Shown piece after piece: positions 1 through 7,189 of a DNA stretch of 35,073 nt. The position numbers were made by a program, and so were the translations under genes. The notes below the pieces were generated by a model that worked only from the letters and a program-made list of their open reading frames with translations, was not told the origin of the DNA and made no database searches. Source of the DNA: Nitrospira sp. (lineage in GTDB: Bacteria > Nitrospirota > Nitrospiria > Nitrospirales > UBA8639). Location: NCBI GenBank assembly GCA_028819435.1, contig JAPPLK010000084.1, positions 1-35,073 of the forward strand, given 5' to 3'. How positions within the stretch are numbered: position 1 is the first letter of the stretch; each line of letters begins with the position of its first letter.

Positions 1-81
1 CGGTTTCGGCTCAGGCGCCGGGGGCGCCGGTTTCGGCTCAGGCGCCGGGGGCGCCGGTTTCGGCTCAGGCGCCGGGGGCGC
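1..81. repeat. 27-bp tandem repeat, three exact copies, coding for APPAPEPKP
   Basis: Positions 1-27, 28-54 and 55-81 are identical at nucleotide level and probably continue outside the window. The 27-bp period is nine codons, so copy-number change keeps the lipoprotein reading frame. Exact identity suggests recent expansion or slippage. Confidence 0.9.
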
Positions 82-207
82 CTCAGCCTTGGCACGTAAA
101 TCTTCGGTGCTCATGATTTCGGCATGTCTAGATCCTTCACATGCCGACAACGTCACCAGAAGGCTTATGCCGATAATCAGGGCCACCCAACCCTTGACCG
201 TTCCCAT
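1..207 (-). CDS. Proline-repeat lipoprotein, 5' part only (runs off the window)
   Basis: The minus strand is open from an ATG at 207 to the window edge (69 codons). Residues 1-23 form a lipoprotein signal peptide: a short basic n-region, a hydrophobic stretch and the lipobox LSAC, so Cys23 should be lipidated. After a polar linker the protein enters a tandem nine-residue repeat, APPAPEPKP, seen three times before the edge. GAGG lies 8 nt upstream of the chosen ATG; in-frame ATGs at 225 and 228 are possible but have weaker context. Pro-rich tethers after a lipobox are common in Pal/OmpA-type envelope lipoproteins, but the functional domain lies outside the window, so the family is not assigned. 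Confidence 0.75.
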   Translation of the reverse strand, partial: MGTVKGWVALIIGISLLVTLSACEGSRHAEIMSTEDLRAKAEAPPAPEPKPAPPAPEPKPAPPAPEPKP

Positions 208-234
208 GTTGAAATCCTCTTTCATCATGCTTTC

Positions 235-260
235 CTTATCGGCACAACTTATCGGCACAA
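235..260. repeat. Tandem 13-bp direct repeat upstream of the lipoprotein gene
   Basis: CTTATCGGCACAA occurs twice back to back (235-247 and 248-260), in the leader or promoter region of the minus-strand lipoprotein gene. It may be an operator or a slippage duplication. The rest of the 208-592 gap is AT-richer and holds a second direct repeat, CTCATTAAAA at 378-387 and 394-403, and the candidate promoter at 477-505; nothing else was seen there. Confidence 0.6.
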
Positions 261-476
261 ATTTATAGAGATAGAGCCTCCCGAAATTGTCGGTTTTTCA
301 TGTCTCTGCATTTACTGAAACAGGAATAGACAACAACCGGAAGAAGAGAATGTTCTATCTCAAGAATGGAAAACTTGCTCATTAAAAAGCCTACTCATTA
401 AAAGATAATTCGGCAGACTTGTCAACAGAAAATCTGCTACTATTTCTTCTTAATTTTCCCAAGTTCAGAAGTCATC

Positions 477-505
477 TTGACGAAAACCTGTCCTCCCAGT
501 ATGCT
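477..505 (+). promoter_or_regulatory. Candidate sigma70-type promoter of the ABC cassette
   Basis: TTGACG (477-482), a 17-bp spacer and TATGCT (500-505) precede the ABC ATPase gene. The predicted start near 512 would give a leader of about 80 nt. Assigned by consensus only. Confidence 0.5.
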
Positions 506-592
506 TTTCTACCCTGCCGTACTTGGTATCCCAAGACTCGACCAGGCTCTTACATCCTGGGAAGTACCTGATTTTTCCCCTTCTGTGGCTTC

Positions 593-1573
593 ATGATTGC
601 CGTACAGCACGTTTCAAAACACTATGGACGCCACACGGCCCTTGACGATGTAACGTTTCACGTCAAGAAGGGTGAGATTCTGGCTTTCCTGGGTCCCAAC
701 GGAGCCGGGAAAACCACCACGATGCGCATTTTAACCTGTTTTCTGCCGCAAAGTGAAGGCTCGGTAATGATTGCAGGGTTCGATTGTCTGGACCAGCCGA
801 TGGACGTCAAACGACACCTCGGCTACTTACCCGAAATACCCCCTCTCTACCCGGAACTCACGGTTGACGAATATTTGACGTTCGTGGGCCGATTAAAGCG
901 ATTAACGCCACAACGCCTGGCTTCACGGAGGTCCTGCGTGATCGACCAAACAGGACTCGGCCACGTGCACCACCGCGTCATCGGTCACCTGTCAAAAGGA
1001 TACCGCCAGCGGGTCGGTCTGGCACAGGCTCTCATCCACGATCCTCCCGTGCTGATTCTGGACGAGCCCACCGTCGGGCTCGATCCCAAACAAATCATCG
1101 AGATACGTGAACTGATCAAAAGTCTTGCCGGATCACACACCATCATCCTGAGCACCCATATTCTCCCCGAGGCCATGGCCACCTGTGACCGCGTCGTGAT
1201 TATTCACGAGGGGCGCATTGTGGCGGAAGATGCTCCCAATCGACTTTCCAGCCGGTTGCGCCAATCCGAGAAAATGAGCCTCACGGTCAAACATCCGCAA
1301 CCCGATTGGCTGGAACGTCTCGGGATGCTTCCCGGCGTCCTCGACGTCCTGCCGACTTCCACCTCCAATACCTGCACCGTTGATTGTGAACTGGGACAGG
1401 ACCTCCGCGAAAAACTCTCACAATTTGTCGTCAGCCAGGGGTACGGACTCCTCGAACTCAAACCTCTCTCCCTTTCCCTGGAAGAAGTCTTTCTCCAACT
1501 CACGCGCCAGGAGGAAGACGCCGGGTCGGGTGAATCCGGCCATCCCGATTCAAGTGAGCAACCACCTGCATGA
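593..1573 (+). CDS. ABC transporter ATP-binding protein, GldA-like
   Basis: Cytoplasmic ATPase (326 aa) that powers the membrane partner encoded next to it. Walker A GPNGAGKTT is at residues 34-42, the signature LSKGYRQR near 133, Walker B VLILDEP near 153 and the H-loop STHIL near 186, so all catalytic elements are intact. About 100 residues after the nucleotide-binding domain form a C-terminal domain typical of ABC-2 exporters of the CcmA/GldA/NatA type. The stop overlaps the next ATG (ATGA at 1570-1573), indicating translational coupling. With the permease, the GldG-like protein and DUF4340 downstream, it matches the exporter cassette annotated as gliding-motility type in many non-gliding bacteria. 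The substrate is unknown. Confidence 0.92.
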   Translation: MIAVQHVSKHYGRHTALDDVTFHVKKGEILAFLGPNGAGKTTTMRILTCFLPQSEGSVMIAGFDCLDQPMDVKRHLGYLPEIPPLYPELTVDEYLTFVGRLKRLTPQRLASRRSCVIDQTGLGHVHHRVIGHLSKGYRQRVGLAQALIHDPPVLILDEPTVGLDPKQIIEIRELIKSLAGSHTIILSTHILPEAMATCDRVVIIHEGRIVAEDAPNRLSSRLRQSEKMSLTVKHPQPDWLERLGMLPGVLDVLPTSTSNTCTVDCELGQDLREKLSQFVVSQGYGLLELKPLSLSLEEVFLQLTRQEEDAGSGESGHPDSSEQPPA

Positions 1574-2340
1574 CGCCGTTCCAAACCATCTTCGCAAAAG
1601 AATTGCGCTGTTTTTTCGTCTCACCCGTTTTATACGTCGTCGGGGCGGTTTTTCTTTTCATTTCCGGTTTGATTGCTCACCTGATGACGGTGAACGCCGG
1701 CCAACAAGCCGTTCGATTTTTGCAGGTCCAAAACACCTACGCCCAACTGAATTTGAATGAGTTGGTGTTCCGTTCACTGTTTTACAGTTTGGATTTCGTC
1801 CTCATGTTTCTCCTCCCGATTTTGACGATGCGGCTGTTCGCGGAAGAACGGAAGTTGCACACGTTCGAGCTCCTGCTCACTTCGCCTATCGGGATTAATG
1901 AACTGATTTCTGCCAAATACATGAGCGTGCTGGTCATCTATTTGGGATTGCTGTCCCTGACGAGCCTGACCCCTATCATCCTGTCCTTGTACGCCAGCTT
2001 TCATTGGCATCCCATCCTGACCGGCTACGTGGCGCTGGCATTCCAAGGCGGCTTGTTCCTGGCCTGCGGCCTTCTGGCCTCCGCCACGACCGAAAATCAG
2101 GTGGTCGCGGCGTTTTTGAGTTTCGGGATGATCCTGCTGATCTGGCTACTCGGTGAGCTGGGTTCATTATTGGGCGACACGACAATCGGAACCATCCTGT
2201 CCTACTTATCATTCAGCGAACACTATGACCGGCTCGTTCGCGGCCTTCTGGAAGCGAAAGACATTGCGTACTACCTGTCCGGCATCGTGCTGACGTTATT
2301 CATTGCGCATCGCGTCGTCGATTCACACCGATGGTCATAA
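1570..2340 (+). CDS. ABC-2 type permease, GldF-like
   Basis: Integral membrane subunit (256 aa) with about six hydrophobic segments and no nucleotide-binding motif. The N-terminus (FAKELRCFFVSPVLYVV) and the FAEERKLHTFELLLTSPI segment are typical of ABC-2 permeases of the GldF/NosY type. It overlaps the ATPase gene by 4 nt and the next gene by 10 nt, so it is the middle member of a coupled operon. It should dimerise and pair with the upstream ATPase. Family assignment is strong; the substrate is unassigned. Confidence 0.9.
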   Translation: MTPFQTIFAKELRCFFVSPVLYVVGAVFLFISGLIAHLMTVNAGQQAVRFLQVQNTYAQLNLNELVFRSLFYSLDFVLMFLLPILTMRLFAEERKLHTFELLLTSPIGINELISAKYMSVLVIYLGLLSLTSLTPIILSLYASFHWHPILTGYVALAFQGGLFLACGLLASATTENQVVAAFLSFGMILLIWLLGELGSLLGDTTIGTILSYLSFSEHYDRLVRGLLEAKDIAYYLSGIVLTLFIAHRVVDSHRWS

Positions 2341-3848
2341 AACACCTCTTACCCATCCTCGGCATTCTGGGAGTCGGCACGGGAATCGGCGGACTGCTCC
2401 TGCCCCAAACCGCGGCCCCAAGTACGACCTTCTTGTTGGAAGGGATCGCGTTAGTGTGTCTCGTGATCTATTTTGCCGGGAACTGGACGCGACTCAAAAC
2501 CTTTTCCGGCTCGCGGTCAACGCGACTCGGGTTCAACGGCATTCTGGCCATCCTGCTCATGGCCGGTATCCTGACCATCATCAATTTTTTGGTGATCCGG
2601 CACGGCGGCCGGTGGGACTTGTCCGAAACCCGGAACTTCTCATTGGCTCCACAAACCCTGCAAGTGCTTGGACAACTCGGACAAGACGTCCGAGTGCTGG
2701 TGTTTGCTCATGAACGCAGTCCGGGATTTCGGATGTATCGTGACCTGCTGGAAGGCTACGCCTATTCAAGCCCGCGCATGTCCGTCACCTACGTCGATCC
2801 TGAGAAAGAACCGGGATTGGCTCGCAAATATGAGATTTCCAAAATCGACGTGGCCGTCCTTGAAAGTGGCGAACGGACCGTCCACGTCCCCAAACCCAGC
2901 GAATCGAACCTGACAAGCGCCTTAATCCGGGTGACGACCGCAGACGCCAAGCGCCTCGTTTTTTTGGAAGGACACGGCGAACGCCAAGTTACGAACCAGG
3001 AACGTGGCGGGCTGTCATTGGCCAAACAAAACCTTGAAGCACAAGGATATCGGATCGCCCGTGGCTCAATCCGGAAAGACCTGGCATTGCTCGACGATAC
3101 CGCGGTCCTCATTATTCCCGGTCCTCGCAAGTCCGTTGAACCGGACGAATTGACACGCATAGCAAACTTCACGGCCAAGGGCGGACGGGTTCTGCTCCTC
3201 TTCGACCCGCAGGTGACGAATGGTCTCGAAGAGTGGATTTCGCAATGGGGATTGACGCTTGGACCGGGGATCGTTGTCGATCCCGAAGACCGTGTGGCCC
3301 AAGGCAGCCCGACGGCTTTACTCGTCCGTCGATTCACCAACCATCATATTACCAAGGGCTTTACCTCTCCAGTCCTGCTGCCCGTACTGCAACCGGTTTC
3401 GTTTGAGCAAACTCCGGGTGCCAACCTGGAGTTCACCTCTCTTTTGCAATCGTCGGAAGAGAGTTGGGCCGAAACAAATTTTGTGGAAACCACTCCGGAA
3501 TTTGACGAAGGCACCGATAAGAAAGGTCCGTTTGCGCTTGCCGGCGCATTGAGCCGGAAACGCACCGGCTTGGAGTCGACTCCCGCGATGGTGGTCATCG
3601 GCAATTCGGCTTTTGCCAGCAACACCTATTTGCAGTTTCCGGGGAACACCGATTTCCTGTCCAATGCCATTGCCTGGCTGGCGGATGAAGACACGCTGAT
3701 TTCGGTCAGCCCCAAAGAATCCGCCTTCCCGCCGTTTATTCCGAATCCCACCCAGGAACACATGCTGTTCGCCGTACAGGTCTTTTCGGTGCCCTTCCTG
3801 ATGCTCTTGTCAGGCCTGACGGTGTGGCGGCAACGCAGCCGCCTCTGA
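2331..3848 (+). CDS. GldG-like ABC transporter auxiliary protein
   Basis: A 505-aa protein with three N-terminal hydrophobic segments (to about residue 90), a large extracytoplasmic domain beginning with RNFSLAPQT, and a C-terminal transmembrane helix followed by the basic end WRQRSRL. The RxFSLxxQT motif, the LVFLEGHGER segment and the DPQV stretch are characteristic of the GldG family (ABC-type transport system involved in gliding motility, auxiliary component). It overlaps the permease gene by 10 nt. Known members combine a membrane anchor with a sugar-binding-like or Rossmann-like periplasmic domain of unproven ligand. A role as accessory subunit of the upstream transporter is inferred from context. 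Confidence 0.88.
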   Translation: MVIKHLLPILGILGVGTGIGGLLLPQTAAPSTTFLLEGIALVCLVIYFAGNWTRLKTFSGSRSTRLGFNGILAILLMAGILTIINFLVIRHGGRWDLSETRNFSLAPQTLQVLGQLGQDVRVLVFAHERSPGFRMYRDLLEGYAYSSPRMSVTYVDPEKEPGLARKYEISKIDVAVLESGERTVHVPKPSESNLTSALIRVTTADAKRLVFLEGHGERQVTNQERGGLSLAKQNLEAQGYRIARGSIRKDLALLDDTAVLIIPGPRKSVEPDELTRIANFTAKGGRVLLLFDPQVTNGLEEWISQWGLTLGPGIVVDPEDRVAQGSPTALLVRRFTNHHITKGFTSPVLLPVLQPVSFEQTPGANLEFTSLLQSSEESWAETNFVETTPEFDEGTDKKGPFALAGALSRKRTGLESTPAMVVIGNSAFASNTYLQFPGNTDFLSNAIAWLADEDTLISVSPKESAFPPFIPNPTQEHMLFAVQVFSVPFLMLLSGLTVWRQRSRL

Positions 3849-3856
3849 TCATTCCC

Positions 3857-5227
3857 ATGACACCGTTCCGAACCACGCTCCTCCTGGCGGTCATCTTTGT
3901 GGTGCTGGGAGTTTACGTCTATACCATCGAAGTTCCAACCATGAAACAGGACGTGCTCCGGGAAACCGGGGTACGGCGGCTCCTGCCTTTCGACTACCGC
4001 GACGTGACGCACCTGGCGTATACCACGCGCACCGAACGAATCCTGATGAACCGTGACGAACGCAACCGTTGGCGGATCGTCGAACCTGTGGAAGCCCGAG
4101 GTGACGCGCGTGAAATTGAAAGCGTGCTACGTGCCCTGGAAATCGGCAAAGTCTCCCGCATCATTCAAAAGAAAGGGCAGGAACAGGACGCGACCGCCGA
4201 ACAATACGGATTGCAATCTCCCTACGTCACCATCGACCTGACCACGCCGGAATACACCGAATCGTTAGCCTTGGGTAATACGGGGCCTTTATCCTCCACC
4301 CTCTATGCGCAACGGGGATCGGATCAGAACATTCTGCTAACCACGCTCATGGTCGGGGATTTTCGGGCAAAAACCCTGGATACCTTTCGCCTGAAAGACG
4401 TTCTCTTCTTCGACAGGACACGCGCTGAACGCATCCAACTGCAAACAACCGGGCAAACCATCACACTCCAGCGTGGAGCCGGATTCCATGGCCCGGTTTC
4501 CGAGTGGAATTTCACGTCTCCGGTGAACGCCCCTGCCGATAAAACAGCGGTCGGCATTCTATTGATGACACTCGAAGATCTGGCGGCAACGGGCTTTATC
4601 GATTCACAAGCCGAGAAAGAAGCACTCCTCATGAAACTCGAAACCCCATCCTTGACGGCGACCGTTCATACCAAACAACGTGGTCATCACGTGGCCTTCT
4701 TCAAACCGGTCGTTCCCGGTGAAGAAGCGTACGCCGTCACGACCGCGAACGATCCCATCTATCGGATACCGGCCCACGTCCTCCAGGATCTGCCGCGTGA
4801 AACGTTTCACTTGCAGGACAAACGCTTATTCGGCATGGAAATGAAGGAAGTCGCGCTTTTGACCGTCACAACCAATGACTCGCAGTACACTCTCATTCAA
4901 CAGCACGGAGAATGGTATCTCGAAGGGAAAGAAGAGGAACCTGTCGACCAGCAGCAAGTCACATTGTTCGTCAGCCGTGTCGTGGATCTCCCGGCGGAAC
5001 TGCCCGTCAGTGAAACGAAAGATCATCCGGATCAATACGGTCTCACGTCACCCACCATCGCAATCGCAGGCATCGACCAAAAAGGCCGGCCCCGCGGACA
5101 TCTGACATTGGGCACACGAGAGAAAGGCTTGGTCTATGCCACGGGAGCCGGATTGCCCGGCATTTATCAGACCCGCTCCTTGATACTGGGTCAGATCCCC
5201 ACTCCCGAAACACTGCTGGGCCAATAA
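3857..5227 (+). CDS. DUF4340 domain protein, membrane-anchored
   Basis: A 456-aa protein with an N-terminal signal anchor (residues about 6-23) followed by a soluble beta-rich domain. Repeated segments of the type YGLQSPYVTIDL and YGLTSPTIAIAG, and the partner segment ERNRWRIVEPVEARGD, are typical of DUF4340, a domain with internal repeats found beside GldG-like genes. The frame is open from a GTG at 3824, but the ATG at 3857, just after the upstream stop at 3848, places the hydrophobic helix at the N-terminus and is preferred. The function is not known; conserved linkage suggests it is the fourth component of the exporter. Confidence 0.85.
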   Translation: MTPFRTTLLLAVIFVVLGVYVYTIEVPTMKQDVLRETGVRRLLPFDYRDVTHLAYTTRTERILMNRDERNRWRIVEPVEARGDAREIESVLRALEIGKVSRIIQKKGQEQDATAEQYGLQSPYVTIDLTTPEYTESLALGNTGPLSSTLYAQRGSDQNILLTTLMVGDFRAKTLDTFRLKDVLFFDRTRAERIQLQTTGQTITLQRGAGFHGPVSEWNFTSPVNAPADKTAVGILLMTLEDLAATGFIDSQAEKEALLMKLETPSLTATVHTKQRGHHVAFFKPVVPGEEAYAVTTANDPIYRIPAHVLQDLPRETFHLQDKRLFGMEMKEVALLTVTTNDSQYTLIQQHGEWYLEGKEEEPVDQQQVTLFVSRVVDLPAELPVSETKDHPDQYGLTSPTIAIAGIDQKGRPRGHLTLGTREKGLVYATGAGLPGIYQTRSLILGQIPTPETLLGQ

Positions 5228-5234
5228 CGGCTAC

Positions 5235-5295
5235 AGGAACCTCCGATCCCCGATCAGATCCCCGATTAAAAACGTCGGGGACAGGCGTCGAGGAC
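5235..5295. repeat. Dispersed palindromic repeat, copy 1 (possible terminator of the ABC cassette)
   Basis: Contains a TCCCCGA/TCGGGGA hairpin (5259-5281) and the 19-mer TCGGGGACAGGCGTCGAGG (5275-5293), which recurs exactly at 31583-31601 between accD and moaA. It begins just after the DUF4340 stop. No T-tract follows, so a terminator role is only possible. Confidence 0.7.
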
Positions 5296-5306
5296 ATGTT
5301 TATTGT

Positions 5307-5412
5307 GATAGCGGGATGCAGGGCAAGGCGTCCCGGAGCGAAACCCGAGGCTTATCATCGAGATAGGTGAGGGTTGAGCGAGGACACAACGCAGCCCTGT
5401 GCCCGATAGCGC
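5307..5412. repeat. MITE-like imperfect inverted repeat flanked by 7-bp direct repeats
   Basis: GGGATGCAGGGC (5313-5324) pairs imperfectly with GCCCTGTGCCC (5394-5404). The element is bounded by identical GATAGCG copies at 5307-5313 and 5405-5411, which could be target-site duplications. It has no coding capacity. It lies between the plus-strand ABC cassette and the 3' end of the minus-strand cupin gene. Confidence 0.5.
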
Positions 5413-5428
5413 ATTAAATCAGAGGTTC

Positions 5429-5749
5429 CTACGAAGGATTAGGGGCCATAAAGACGAGCACACGCAGTCTACCGCCGGAATGATTGGTGACGGCGTGTTC
5501 TTCACCGGCCGCGGCCAGCGTCCCCTGCCCGGGCCCCAGGACCTGTTCTTCGTTGCCGACGCGAAAGGTGCCCTGCCCCTCCAGCACCATGTAGATTTTG
5601 TCTTCGTTGGCATGAACGTGCCCTTTCTGCACCTGATCCGGCTCAAAACCGTAGACGTCGCAAAAGAATCGCGGCGTTTCAAACACGTTCTGTTTTTTCA
5701 TTTTTTCACTGGAAAAGCCTTGAAAATCAGACAAATTGATGACTTTCAT
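5429..5749 (-). CDS. Small cupin-fold protein
   Basis: A single-domain cupin of 106 aa. The first cupin motif is represented by the segment GHVHANEDKIYMVLEG (two His and a Glu placed to bind a metal) and the second by GPGQGTLAAAGEEHAVTN, which supplies the last His. No enzyme class can be assigned; such proteins bind small ligands or act as simple dioxygenases or isomerases. The frame extends to a GTG at 5776, but the ATG at 5749 has AGGGAGG 10 nt upstream and starts the conserved part. It stands alone, divergent from the DsbA-like gene. Confidence 0.85.
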   Translation of the reverse strand: MKVINLSDFQGFSSEKMKKQNVFETPRFFCDVYGFEPDQVQKGHVHANEDKIYMVLEGQGTFRVGNEEQVLGPGQGTLAAAGEEHAVTNHSGGRLRVLVFMAPNPS

Positions 5750-5787
5750 CCTTCCCGAACCTCCCTTCCTGAACACGCATCCGTAGT

Positions 5788-5815
5788 AAAATAGTCAACC
5801 CGGCGATTGTATCAA
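5788..5815 (-). promoter_or_regulatory. Candidate promoter of the cupin gene
   Basis: On the minus strand TTGATA (5815-5810), a 16-bp spacer and TATTTT (5793-5788). The predicted start near 5781 gives a leader of about 30 nt that contains the AGGGAGG ribosome binding site. Confidence 0.4.
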
Positions 5816-5930
5816 AAGCACGTGACGTTCCCAAGCACGCCCTTGACATTCCGGTTTTGCTCCGTCGCGGTCACTCATGATACCGTGGTTATTGCAGCAC
5901 AGGTTTTTGCATCCAGCCAAGGAGCAATCA

Positions 5931-6566
5931 ATGAACGTTATGCAACAAGGGAGAACCGTTCTGTTGTTCGGGATCGCGTTCCTCTACCTGTCAGTCGTGG
6001 CCGTCCAGGCTGCGAATCGCTTGCCGGGGGAGTACGAGGTCATAAAGGGTGAACCTTCTCTTCATACACCGGGAAAAGTCCTTCTCCTGGAATTTGCGGA
6101 TTTTTATTGCCCGCATTGCCACCTGTTCGAAAGGGTCGTCACTTCAAAATTGACAGAAGAATTCGGCGAACGACTGGAAGTCCGGTTGATCGGGTTTCCC
6201 GTCATTCGTGGAAAACTGCCCACGGCTTTTGAAATGTACGAGCAAGCCAGGGCCATGGGCAAAGGTTCCGAAATGAAGTCGGTCCTATTCCGTACGATCC
6301 ATAAAGAGCAGATTCACGTGTTGGATCGCGGCCTCCGCTCATTACTGCTTCGCGAAGTCGGGCTGGACGCCAAAGCCTTCGAGGACGGACTGGCCAGCGG
6401 TGAGCCGTACAAAGCCCTGGAACAAGGCATCGCCTGGGGTCTACGAGTCCAGGTCAAGCATACCCCCACTGTCGTTCTGGACGGGAACCTGCGCGTCTCG
6501 AACCTGGATATCGACAATCTCCGCACCGTGATCAACGGCATTCTCGAGAAAGACAAAAAATCATAA
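5931..6566 (+). CDS. DsbA-family thiol:disulfide protein, exported
   Basis: Thioredoxin-fold periplasmic protein (211 aa). Residues 1 to about 24 form a Sec signal peptide ending VQA. The active site CPHC is at residues 60-63 (context FADFYCPHCHLF), the same dipeptide as E. coli DsbA, and the cis-Pro loop is at HTPTV near residue 178. An all-helical insertion separates them, as in DsbA. Its role is probably disulfide formation or isomerisation in envelope proteins. The ATG at 5931 has AAGGAG 6 nt upstream and begins the signal peptide; the longer frame from 5877 would add 18 residues before it and is unlikely. No dsbB-like partner is in the window. Confidence 0.9.
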   Translation: MNVMQQGRTVLLFGIAFLYLSVVAVQAANRLPGEYEVIKGEPSLHTPGKVLLLEFADFYCPHCHLFERVVTSKLTEEFGERLEVRLIGFPVIRGKLPTAFEMYEQARAMGKGSEMKSVLFRTIHKEQIHVLDRGLRSLLLREVGLDAKAFEDGLASGEPYKALEQGIAWGLRVQVKHTPTVVLDGNLRVSNLDIDNLRTVINGILEKDKKS

Positions 6567-6636
6567 GGTTCGTCTCGGCAAAGCGTGGCTATCGACACCA
6601 TGATTTGCCTGACGTGCATATCGGAGGAATATTTCC

Positions 6637-6849
6637 ATGAGCAAAAAAAAGTTGCCGAAAGTCGCCATCCACGAATTGGAGGCCATGCTCAAAGACATGG
6701 AGGAATTACTCACGGACGAATATGGGAATCCCCTTCCGCCTGATCATCCACAGGTCAAAAAACTACAGTTGCTCGCGGCGCAACTGGGAACCGATGCACC
6801 ATCCTTACCTGAAAGCGAAGGCGGTGATTCGTTGTCGGGTCATGCATAA
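6637..6849 (+). CDS. Conserved-looking 70-residue protein, function unknown
   Basis: A small acidic soluble protein with a basic N-terminus (MSKKKLPK), a predicted helix rich in Leu, Met, Glu and Asp at residues 12-28, the turn YGNPLPPDHP and a second helix KKLQLLAAQL. There is no signal peptide and no metal motif. GGAGG lies 9 nt before the ATG, supporting translation. It begins 70 nt after the DsbA-like gene on the same strand and could be cotranscribed. I do not recognise a family. Confidence 0.7.
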   Translation: MSKKKLPKVAIHELEAMLKDMEELLTDEYGNPLPPDHPQVKKLQLLAAQLGTDAPSLPESEGGDSLSGHA

Positions 6850-6999
6850 GAACAGAGGCTGCCTGGCTACACGATGTTAACTCGACCAGCGGAATTGTTA
6901 AAGGTAGACTTCTTCGAAGATTTCGCCTAGAGTGCATATTGCCGATGACAGACTGAACGCGGAAAATTTAAAGCAATACATCAGGAAAAACGTGGTGTC

Positions 7000-7090
7000 G
7001 GAGAGGTGGCCGAGCGGCCGAAGGCAACGGTTTGCTAAACCGTCGTAGGCTAACCCCCTACCGCGGGTTCAAATCCCGCCCTCTCCGCCA
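7000..7090 (+). tRNA. tRNA-Ser, anticodon GCT
   Basis: A 91-nt class II tRNA. The acceptor stem GGAGAGG (7000-7006) pairs with CCTCTCC (7080-7086), followed by G and an encoded CCA (7088-7090). The anticodon stem ACGGT/ACCGT (7027-7031, 7039-7043) encloses the loop TTGCTAA with GCT at 7034-7036, reading AGC/AGU codons. The T stem GCGGG/CCCGC is at 7063-7067/7075-7079 with loop TTCAAAT. The long variable arm between is as expected for serine. Confidence 0.97.
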
Positions 7091-7189
7091 TTCATCAATC
7101 TCTTCCGCCTTCCTTCTTTTCTCTCCACCCAAGCATGCAAGTCCACCCAAGGCTCAATCAGATCCTTCATTTTCTGCAGGAATGCCGGC

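Noticed and set aside
1..81. Regular short repeats as a CRISPR array
   Set aside because: The 27-bp units are contiguous without spacers and translate in frame as a lipoprotein repeat.
5844..5876. TTGACA as promoter of the DsbA-like gene
   Set aside because: A perfect -35 box is present, but no acceptable -10 box lies 16-18 bp downstream.
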